A program made the position numbers and the translations under genes. The notes under the pieces were generated by a model. It ran no database searches. It was not told the DNA's origin and saw nothing but the letters and a program-made list of their open reading frames with translations. From the NCBI RefSeq assembly GCF_907165205.1, contig NC_058190.1, positions 41,590,116-41,654,115 on the forward strand: DNA of 64,000 nt, written 5' to 3'. The DNA comes from Coccinella septempunctata (lineage: Eukaryota > Arthropoda > Insecta > Coleoptera > Coccinellidae). Of this stretch, positions 48,801-60,800 are shown one piece after another. The number at the start of each line of letters is the position of its first letter. Position 1 is the stretch's first letter.

Positions 48801-51800
48801 TCCGCAAATTTAATTTTGGTACAGGGGTGGATGCCAATTTTTTGCCACAGCGTCTTCGCGTTTATAGATGCCTCTGAATGTCCACAATCACCTGCCTATC
48901 AGGGAATCAGCGTATCATTTACCAGTCTCAATAAGAAGTAAGAATATATTAACCATTTAAAAAGATAAGACAGAACTTATTGTTGAATAAAAGTTACTAT
49001 ACAGGAAGGGAATATTTGGAGGATAATGAGTTAGAGTGATAATAATATGAGTATGAAAACAGAATCATAAAACATTTATCAGTTCTTGCATTGAAGCCTT
49101 CTCATGGACAAACAAAATTTTTTAACCTCCTTAACTTTCGTGGAACGGTAAGTACACTGCGCAAAAAAATTAACGCACATTCTGAAAATCTCAATTTTAA
49201 TGAATGTTAACTCTACATTGACTTTATAACTTATTTTTTATGTTCTCTCGGGAAGGTTTTGAACGAAACAAGACACATTAAATGGAAGAAAAATTCAGGA
49301 TTTCACCGAATCTTATGTGAAAAAAGAAATGAACAATTTTCAAAATAGTGAAATGCTGATAAGTGATTTAATACTTGGTATTTCCACCCCTCGCGTTAAT
49401 TACAGCTCGGCAATGACGGTTCTTACTCAAAATGAGTGATCTTAAAATGCTCTGATCTAATCCTTCCCAGATTTCTCCGAGTTGGATTCGTAAGTCATTT
49501 AGAGTAGCTGGATGATTTTCTGAACTCCTCAGCCTTCTATTGAGGATGTCCCAAACCTGCTCAATCGGATTGAGATCTGGACTTCTTGCTGGCCATTCCA
49601 TTCGAGAGACTTCAACCTCTTCAAGGTACTCCTGAACGATGCGCGCACGATGGGGTCTGGCATTATCGTCCATAAAAATGAAATTTTCACCAATGTATGG
49701 GGCAAATGGCACTACATGCTCTTCAAGAATGTTCCTTATATACTTATCAGCATTCATAGCTCCATTATCAACGACCACTAGGTCTGTGCGAGCAGTCAAA
49801 GATATTCCACCCCATACCATAATCGATCCTCCCCCGAAACCAGTAGTATTCAGGAAATTGCATTGAGCATATCTTTCATGTGGACGTCTGTATACAAGGG
49901 AACGTCGATCACAATGGTAGAGGCAGAATCTAGACTCATCTGTGAAGAGAACTCTCTCCCAATCGGCCTCTTCCCAATGGATATGCTCTCTCGCAAAATC
50001 CAGACGCGCCCTTCGATGGGCTGGGGTAAGAGCTGGGCCCCTTGCCGCGACACGAGGCCTTAAATCATATTCTCTGAGGCGATTTCTTATTGTCAGAGTG
50101 CTAATTGGCACCTCATGAGTTTGCTCAAGCTGAATTTGAAGGAGGTGAGCAGTTGCAAACCGTTGTCTCAACGAAGAAACTCTCAAGTAACGTTCTTGAA
50201 TGGCAGTTGTTACCCGTGGTCTACCCTGTCCTGGTCTTCGGACATTCATACCTGTCTCCCTGAATCGCTGCAACATTCTGGACACACTTGTATGGGAAAC
50301 TCCAAACCTTTCTGCAATTCTTGTGTATGTCCACCCTTCTTCTCGCAAAACTACCGCTTGGGCACATTCCTCTTGGGTCAAATTGCGTGTTTCGCGCTGC
50401 ATAGCGATCGAGTGTAGAAAACCAAACGGAAGAAAAACTATTGATCACTAGAATTGATCGAGAACAACTGATTTCATAGAATGGAGCCAATACATTCAAA
50501 ATCTGATAATATCATCTTTTTTTATTCCTGCTGGGAAAAAACATCTGTTTTGAAGAAAACCGTTGAAAGTGGATAACATATGCATGCATAATTCTGATAA
50601 GTGATAAAAATAATTATCATTGAGAACATCTTCAATTGTAGAATAAATTTGAAATTTCCCATAATGTGCGTTAATTTTTTTGCGCAGAGTATATCTTTTA
50701 CAAGGCCAATTATAAAGATCAATTACGTCAGCGTTCCTATGAATCCATATTTTCGCTGTGAATAAGATCGAATAGGTATGGAAGAAGCTTCCGGCGGAGA
50801 ATATTAAATATACGATATTCTGGTGACATAACCTATAAGTGACATCCCTGCACACGGCTGATACGGAAAGTGGCACGCCACCACCGGCTCACCGTCTCAT
50901 TACTGTCAACGTGGATTGCCTGCAGGGGCGGTACATTTTGGATGAGAGGGCTTATCATATCTTTTTGAACGGTGCTCGGATAAACACCCAAATATTGAAA
51001 TCACAAAACATGTTCACATTTTATTGTCATAAATAAAATGAATGAATAATGTTTCTAGTGGATGAAAGATTTTTTTTTGTCCATTCTTGTATAAATTATA
51101 CTGTTAATTCTTTTCAGCATATTGAATCTTATAGAAATAGTACTTGTTGAGCCACTTCATCAATGAGTCCTCCAAATTTTCGTTCAGGGAATTTGAAATA
51201 TTTTTGGTATCTACAAGATACAGATAGTGAGTAGGTATGCAGGGCCAGTAAAAAGAAATGCACAAATTCCTTCAATTTGTTATTAACTCTTTTGTAGAAA
51301 AATGATCGAATCAGTCAATTTCCATTTCTACTTACGTAATGATCTTTTATACTTGAGGATTTTGTCATGCTCACTCTAGAGAGTTATTTAGGCGTTGATG
51401 AAAGTATACTTCCAATACTTCCATCAACGATTTAGGGTGACGATATGGCCTAATTCGAAAACCGTATGGTCTATTTAACTTCATTAAAAAAATCTTATAA
51501 TGAACTGGGACGGAAAAAAATAATTTGTTCATTGTTTTGCACTAGATGGTGCACACACATGTACCACACACACACACACACACACATTACAATATAATTG
51601 CGGTTTTCACCAATCTCATGGCAATCCCAAAAATATGAAGCAAGAACTTTTACATCAGATTTTTGGAAACGAAACTTCTTAGGTCTTGGGGAACCAGAGT
51701 GTCGCCATTCCATCGATTGTTGCTTTTTTTCTGGATCGTAGAAATGTATCCATAGTAACAATTCGGTTTAAGAAGTCTACATCGTTTTCAAATCGAGCAC

Positions 51801-54800
51801 AGATCGAACGCGATGCTTCTACCCTTGCACGCTTTTGGTCAACATTCAAACATTTGGAGATCCATTTTGCAGCAATTTTTCTCATGTCCAAATTGACGTG
51901 AACTATATGATGAACGCGTTGGTATGAAATATTCAGTGCTTCAGGTATCTGATTTAGCCTGATTCGACGGTCTGATGAAATCATGTCATGAACTGAAGCG
52001 ATATTTTCGAGGACTGACACAGAAACTGGCCTTCCCGATCGGTCATCATCTTCAGTGGAAAATTGACCTCTTTTGAAGCTTGCAGTCCAATTTTTCACGG
52101 TCGCATACGAAGGACATTGATCACCAAAGGTATTAAGCATATCTTAACCCCTTTAAATACAGGTACTTGATGATGGCTCGATACTCCAATTTTTCGATTT
52201 TCAAAATCTCGGTGGACATCTTCTTTCTTTCAATTTATTACGTAACTCTGGTTTACTTTTTTGACCTCAAACTTCACACTGACACTTCTAATGAGTTATT
52301 TTCGTTGCTATGGTGACGCAATATTTTTTTTATGCATGGAACTGGTCTAGGCTAACTAGATATCAACACATCCTCGTAAATTACTCAACTAGTGTAATAA
52401 AGCTTTATGAATTTCGATATATTCATTGTTACGAGTTTTCCTTGAATTTGACACCAATAAATCAATCATTTGCTTTTCACTCAAGTATTTTTCTGGAGCC
52501 TGGCAAAAATTCCATCCATACTTCTTTCATTTTTAGCCTCACCTGCCTAGTAAATCGTCCAGAATAAATGTATTGCGGTTGTGCCGTTCTGAAACCCTTC
52601 CGTACGCCACTGGCGCGATGTTCTCCTGGCCGTTGGAGGTTGGAGATAAGGCACGTCCCGGTCTCGGAAGGACTTACCCCAACCCCGTGTATCGCGGGGT
52701 AAAGTGTACACACCACGCCGGAACTGAAGTCGGTGCTGCAATACGATAGGGGATATCGGTAGAAAAGCGCGATTGCAAGGGTTAATAATGAAAACTTCAA
52801 ACACAGGAATCAACGGGTCTGTTCGCCACTGTTTTGGAGGGTTTCGGCTTTGAGAAATTTAATTCTGAATCGTTTACCGATATGCATCTGGCGTTCTGGC
52901 GAATTCACGCAACGTCCATCCTGTTTTCAAAGTGGAAATGAATGGGATAGGGTGGAGGATTGCCTATGGATTTAAAGGCAAGGATATTGGAACAAACTTT
53001 GTAAAGAAACTTCTTCTCACAATTCAACACTCGAAAAAAACTTAATGGAAAATAATTTTTTTTTTTCAAAACATTAACTGCTTTCATAGCAGCTACACCA
53101 GCCAAATAACCCTGCTGACACTGGTGTGCAGGGTGGGCAAAATTGGTAATACCTGAACTACCAACGAGATAGAGGAAAATGCATGGCATATTATGGTCGT
53201 ATTTTTTCGAGAAACTTATAATACTATCTACTGCATTCCTCTATCTTCTTTTGTTTTCGAGTTATAGGTCAAAATTTAAATTTGGGCGATTTCAACTTTG
53301 GTCATTATCTCCGTTTCTGTTTGTGATAGGATGTTTGAAATAAAAACTTTATTAAGACACTTTTTGATAGCAATCCAGTGGTCTACTACGATTTTTTCCA
53401 ACAGGTTCATTTCCTGAGCTATATAATATATAAAATGTTCCCGTTTCGGAAATAAACTGCTCCACATGAGTTAGGGTATTGACTTAAATTGCAAAAAAAT
53501 ATAGTTAAAATAAGATTTTTGTGATGAAAATTCATATTAATATGATTTCAAGTTGCAAATTAATTTTAGCCTGTAAGTCTGCAGCGTGTACAGGGTGGTT
53601 AAGAAAAATCGAGTAAAATAACGAAAATTTAATCCCAGAGAATTCAAGCACTTTAAGACTATCAATACAATGTATGGCCTCTACTGACATCTTCTTTGCA
53701 TACTACACACGAGGTTGTTGAACATTTCTTGAGGAATTTGGTTTCATAAACGGGGCAGAAGCTCTCTCAGATCATTCAAGGATTTCTGGGGTAGGTTGAT
53801 GATTATCTAATCTTCTTTGGAGCATATCCCATGCATGTTCTATGCAATTCAAATCTGGTGAGTGTGGAGGTATTGGTAAATGTGGAATACCAAGCTCCTC
53901 GCGCGCATTCTCAACTATGGCTGCACGGTACGGTCTAGCCGAGTCTAGCGTTATCGTCTAGAAATTGAAATATTTCACCAATAGCAGCGTGAAAATTTGG
54001 CAAAACATTGTCAATGACATGCTCTCTATAGTGTAAGGCAGTCATATTCCCAGGACAAATGTGTAGATCTGTGCGCCTGTTCAAACATATCAGGACCCAT
54101 ACCATAACACTACCCCCTCAGAATGGATGGACTTCTTGGACATAGCGACGATTACGGGGTATGCGTGGGATTGTCCATACCCTTATTCTTCGAGAATCTG
54201 AAAATCGTCCATATCTGGATTCATCAGTGAAAAGGACACTACGCCATTGATCGTTCCAATTGATATGTTGCCTTGCCCATTCCAGTTTTTGACTCTTATG
54301 GTCACGTGTTAATGAAACTCCTCTTAATGGACGTCTAAAACCTAGATTCAGCTCTCTCAAATGTCGTCTGATGGTTTCGATGGAAACTTGGACCCCATCT
54401 GCATTTTGAATAGTATTCCGTAGCATTCTACACGTAGATGTAGGGTTTCTTCTCGCCGAAACGGTGATGAAACGATCTTGAGCAGGTGTTGTTTTTCGTC
54501 ACCCACCAAGACCAAGCCTTGGTCTTTCCAACACGGAACCTGTCTCCCTGAACCTATTCCAAAGTCGAGATATCACACTTTGGCTGACTTGGAGCCTTTC
54601 CGCTACAACAACCTGAGTTAGGCCATCCTGTAGCATTCCGATAGCCCTATTAACCTCAGCGTTTGTTAATTTGCGTCTTGGCATTTTCAGAACACTCGTT
54701 TCAAATCGAAGCCGTTAATAAACTGACTTCATTTCAAAATAAAAACATTCATGAAGCATATGCAAAGAACCAAACTTCAGAAAAAAGGCGACCAGATTGA

Positions 54801-57800
54801 CGAAATGTCTCATACTGATTTTTATTGGATCGATTCAAGTTGTTATTGAGTTTTAAATGCTTTTACAGCGATTTTCTCGAAGATTACATACTTTTGAAAA
54901 CGATTGAATACGATATTCCTAACTCTTGTGCAGCAGTATATTAGAAATATTAGAATGAGCAGATTTCAATTCGAAACAGCATTGTCTCAAGAAGTTTCGT
55001 CGCTTTTGCAACGTAAAAAATAGTGGTTGATAAATATAAATGGTTGTGGCAACGTCGTTTTGACATTAACGACATTCCAAGTTTACCAACCTCCGTTTTA
55101 GTTACAAAAACTCAAGAACATTATTCCACGGTCAACCGACTGCTTTTATAAATGTGAATGGAGAGTATATTTGCAAGAATTTCATTTCTCTTTTTGAAGA
55201 ACGAACGGAAACATTCAGAAGAAAGAAATAATAACTAAATGGTGGAACTTGGATACTGGATGTTTATGATCGTGAAAACAATCAGTCTCGTCTTTCAGAC
55301 GTAGTTAACGGACGCATCCGATAGTTTGTTTCCAGCTTTATTCTGATATTCTGATTAGGTGCTTGAAGAGACTGCACAAGCCTTGATTCCACCTCCCAAT
55401 ATTCTTCAAATAACGGATAGTTAGTGGTATTGAACCTCCGCAGGAAATTTGAGAATCTTGTGAATTCACTTCGGGACCCAGTGCGGAAGACAGGAGGTAT
55501 AGGGATGATTTACTCGACAAAAGGAATCGAGGTGCAATGAGTAAGGTGTCAAGAGCAGACGTTCCAGATATCGGCCACCTATCTAGAGGTGGCATGAGGT
55601 GATTGTTTGACCGGACCTACTCCGCCCCATAGCGACAGGGCACAGGAATTAACGAGTCAAGTGCATGCTCGAGCGATGTCAAACGCAGCCCCCGCAGACG
55701 TATGACCTCCCCCTTTCCACGTTCCTGAAGATTTGGAAGGAAGGGAGCAGGTGGATTGTGCCAGGATGGAAACGGTTCTCGTTGAAATGAATAAGAATTC
55801 TGGTGGGAAATTTCGGGGATATTTATATCTGTATGTGAAGGGAGTACGAAATTGACGCAAGATTTGAATTCGCGGTGAAGTATTGCCAATCGACAATGAA
55901 GTAGAAGAGTTTGACAGACGGCAGTCAAGACTAAGTAAAATATAGCATACATTACATAACAATTTTCGAAAAATCACGATTTTGTGTTGAAAGAAGTGAT
56001 GCCATCGAGAATAACGAAACGAGTCTCGTCTCGTCTCGTCTCGAGTAACGTGCGAGAGGCTCGTAAAAGTCTCGTAGTCTCGTAGTTCATATCGTTTTGT
56101 GAAAGCGAATATTCAATAATCTACCAGGTGATTCTTATTATCTAATAGTGATATTTCTTCTAAATTTGCTAAATGAATGAAGTTGTCTGATCTTGAACGT
56201 TACTGTTGCCTGATTCGGGTTTTCAGGCGTTTTTTGTCCCGGTCGCTAGCGATACCTCCCGGGCAGGTTCGTAAAAGTCTCCTAGTCTCGTGGTTCATAT
56301 CATTTTGTGAAAGCGGAATATTTAAACCCTATAATCATTAAAACGCATATAATCTACCGGGTAATTCTTTCCAATTATTTGCCTTTGGAAGTAGGTACGT
56401 ACAATTCAAATAGCGATAATTCTTTTAAATTTGCTAAATGAATGAAGTTGTCTGATCTTGAACGTTAGGGTTGCCTGAATCGTTTTTGTCCGGCGTTTTT
56501 GTCCCGGTCGCTAGCGATACCTTGCGGGCAGGATCGTAAAAGTCTCGTACTCTCGTCGTTCATATGATTTTATAAAAGCAGAATATTTAAATTCTATGAT
56601 AATTAAAAGGCATATAATCTAGCGAGTAATTCTTTTTCATCATTTGCCTTAGGAAGTAGGTACGTATAATTATAACAGTGATAATTCTTTTAAACTTGCT
56701 GAATGAATGAAGTTGTCTGATCTTAAACGTTAGGGTTGCCTGATTCGGGTTTGACAGGCGTTTTTTGTATCTGTCGCTTGCGATACCTCGCTGGCAGTAT
56801 AGTAAAAGTCTCGTAGTCTCGTGGTTCATATCATTTTATGAAAGCAGAATATTTAAATCCTATGATAATTATAACGCGTATAATATACCGGGTAATTCTT
56901 TCCAATCATTTGCCTTTGGAAGTAGGTACGTATAATTGTTATAGTGATAATTCCCTTAAATTTGCTAAATGAATGAAGTTGTCCGATCTTGAACGCTAGG
57001 GTTGCTGATTTGGGTTTATCAGGCGTTTTTTGTCCCGGTCGCTAGCGATACCTCGTGGGCAGGATCGTAAAAGTCTCGTACTCTCGTGGTTCATATCATT
57101 TTATGAAAGCAGAATATTTAAATTCTATGATAATTAAAAGGCATATAATCTAGCGGGTAGTTCTTTTTCATCATTTGCCTTTGGAAGTAGGTACGTATAA
57201 TTATAACAGTAATAATTTTTTTAAACTTGCTAAATGAATGAAGATGTCTGATCGTGAACGTTAGGGTTGCCTGATTCGGGTTTGTCAGGCGTTTTTTGTC
57301 CCAGTCGCTAGCGACACCTTGCGGACAGGAAAAAGAACTCTTCGTCTTGTACGGGAAAAAAATAGGAAAAAGTTATATGAATACGAAGAAATGATATCAA
57401 TGTTTTCAAATTCGGAGGCAAAACTCCTTTATTGTCCAAAATATTCAAGAGACCGAGAAGAGTCTCGTCTGATCGATGATACCAATATAGCCTGGTCTCG
57501 AAAACGAGAAAGACGATACTCTCGAAAACAAGACTCTCGTAGCCATCATTATCTGAAAGTTTGCATGTTGTGGTTTTCTTTTCTTTTCTATTTGAAATTG
57601 CCTTCGCATCTTATGATAGCTAATTTGATGACCATTTCAGCATATACCATACTCTGAGGAAAAACGCTACGGCCTATTAGTTATCAGGATATCTATTAAA
57701 AAATGGAGAAAACGGGAGGTCACACTTTTTTTGATATTTTTTCAAAAAAATCTTTACCATTTTCAATTTTTTCATTCTATAGCATCATAACACTGTTTTG

Positions 57801-60800
57801 TGTTCGGACCTGAATTGTACAGGAATTACAGCCTACCTATATCTATAATTATTTTGCTGGATTTTACATAAAAAAAGAGGAGTGTTGCCTAAATGAAACC
57901 TATACCTAAAATGGAAAGAGTTATCAAGGAAAAACTTGAAATAAGGATCTTACCTACTTCCAAAAGACCTAAAACCATAGGAAGAAACTTGAATTCGACA
58001 TTCCGATAAATCTATTTTGGCTGATTAAGTTTACTTGAAATAACATGAAAAATAATATATGTGAATTAGGTGTCACTTTTTCACCTTATGCGAAAATAGG
58101 TAAAACATGAAATTTACTGACAAGAAAGGGTGAAATTGTACAATTTCAGTTCTTCGTAGTTTTAATCTTTTCTTCGACTAAAGCCTAATGAAGAAATAAC
58201 AAAAGCGATATGTTCTAGAATATTCAGAAAAAACTATCTCAAAACTACGAGTAAACTTCAGAAATTCGTCCAGAAAATTGCCGTTTAGTGAAAACGAAAC
58301 CCAAGAGCAATTTCATCAAACAGCTGAGTCGAATTCTTTAATCCTCATCCGGATCGGAAACATTCACCCTGTCAAGCCCCCATGTAAACCCTCAATGGAT
58401 CTATTTGCATTGTCGCGATCCCCATAAATTTTTCTCATTTGTATAAATCAAACCCAATATCTCCAACGAACGGAAATGAGTTTCCCTAATTCCCATTCGG
58501 AATGAATCCAAATGAAAAAAGTAAGAAAATTCTACCTCCCCCTCGGGCCACCCTGTGCACGACGGAAGGGAACCATCTGTCTTTTATTTTGAAAGGCACA
58601 TTTCTTGGGCGCTTTGTTTCCGTAATTAAAACAAAAGTTGTCAACAGATGGCGCCATGCGCATGGCACATGCAGGCGCGCGGCGGCAGGCGATTGTTTTT
58701 TGTGATAGATTGCTTTGTTCGTATTGTGCATAGTTTTGATTGTTTTTCGCCGGTTTCTGAAAGGTGAATTTATTAGATTTTATCACCCTTTCTCTGGCCC
58801 TGCGACGCGTTTCCGTCTTCGACCGCTTTTCGAAGTTTGTCGCAGCGATTTTCAGATCTCTATTATTCTGGGATCCTGAAGGGGTGATAGCAAGGGTGGA
58901 ATCATCTTAATCATTACCCATTTCATAAATTTTCCAATTTCTTGTTTTTTTTTTAGATAATGACCTTTAGGTATTAGGATCATGTAGCGTTTTTCCAAGA
59001 CTTCCAAGACACAATTCATTGGTATTGACGAATTTTTAACTGACCCCATCTTTTATGGGATTTTTCGAAGATCAATTTTCGACACGCGTATCTCCTAGAA
59101 AAATCATCGTAGATCGTAATGTTATACATATTCTGAATCAGATATCAACCTGGAGGATGAAACTCTAGGGTTAACCTAGAGACAGGGAAATACACAATCG
59201 TATCAATTCGGCATCACGGGCATTCTGGAAGCTAAAGGACATAGTGTTCCAAAATCACGACCTCAATCTGAAGACCAAGACAGCTGTTTACAAAGCAGTG
59301 GTCCCCCCAACGCTTCATTACGGAAGCAACAGCTGGATGCCCTACAGGCGACATAAAACAGCTTGAACAAACGAAACAACGTCATCTAAGACAAATAATG
59401 CATATCAGATGGTTCCACAAAGTTTCAAACCCGGAAGTCTTGCAGCGCACGAGTAGTATAACAATTGAGACTCAAGTAACTAGGGCCCGACTCAGATGAA
59501 GCGGCCACATTCTGAGGATGCAAGACACAAGACTAAACAAAATAGCTCTGTATGGCAAATTCACAGAGGGAGCTCAGAACCAGGAGGCCAGTATAAGCGG
59601 TTTAAGGATATAGTGCATCAATCCCTGAAAAAAGTTAATGCCAATCATAATAATTGGGAACAACAAGCGTTAGACAGATGACAGTGGAGGTCTTTGGTCC
59701 ACAGTTATAATGGAGACTCGAGAAGAATACAGCGGCGGCCAGATCTGGTTGGTGACTATACATGTCCGGGGTGTGGAAGGATCTGTAGGTCACTGTTGGG
59801 TCTCTTTAGTCACAGGAGGGCACATAGTCGCAAGTAGTCCTAAGAAATTATAAGTTTGATCGCATCTATAGTTTTGTTTCTGAGGCTTTTACTAGATTTA
59901 TTCTCGGTAACGGGATACAGCAATGAATGAAATATTCTGATAGGGAAACTTTTCTTTTATTAAATCTCGAAGTTTCATTGATCTCGGTGTAACCGTTTGG
60001 TCTTGAGGAATTCTTAAGTTATCCCATCCTTTTCGATGGCCAACTTTCGACACAAATAGTTCCCATATCGAGGCTCATGAATGCTTCTAACAAGAGAGCC
60101 ATAAAGATACCCAAATACCTCCAGCCATGGAGAACTCCCTCCAATCTCTGAACAACAAACATTGACCTAACCCTAAGACACATGTATAGATACAAATTTT
60201 TTTGCAATAATAAGGTTCAAGACTTTTTATATAATATGTAAAACTTTCTTTCAGCTAACAAAGAAGCGAGATGTAAGACCCCCGACTCTCCTGAAGGAGC
60301 TCGTCAAGCACCAGCCTCCCCTAACCAGTCCAGCCATCCCTCAAACGGCCCACCATCCCCCACCAACGGGGCCTCAAACGACAGCCTAACTCCACCACTT
60401 CCAGCCTCCACGGCCCTTTCGGTAAACTTGGAAGGGGTCCACCCCCAACTCCAACCCTTAGGAAGCTTTTCATCCGGTGTGACCAGACCCTTGGTGAAGG
60501 TGAAGAGGTTTTTGAGCACCCTGGTGCAGTTTGGAAGCGACATCGGTCCAGATATTGGGGAGAGGGTGAAGAGTCTTGTGCTGAATTTAGTGGTGAGAAT
60601 TTCTCAAAATTCAATACAACGATGACAGTTATTTTCAATGTTGCTCCACCACCTATTATTAATTTAATTAATACCTACAACTCATATTGGGATGGAACAA
60701 CCGTAAATTCAATACCACTTCCATCAAATATTGATTATTTTATGAATTTCCTCAACATAAACCATTACTATTTTTGAATTGTTCCGAGAATAACATTCAG

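Larger units (their letters stand above)
27870..60254 (+). other. nervy intron 1 (32.4 kb)
   Basis: GT-AG bounded, from GTAAGTGCCC to CTTTCTTTCAG. It contains most of the transposons annotated between these positions, including one intact Tc1-like copy on the opposite strand. No nested host gene was found. Confidence 0.75.

Noticed and set aside
49639..50451. Several ORFs overlapping the Tc1 transposase
   Set aside because: Shadows of the 344-codon transposase frame.
57319..57657. 112-codon ORF rich in Arg, Glu and Ser
   Set aside because: Derived from TCTCG/CGAGA motif-rich sequence at the edge of the 265-bp array.
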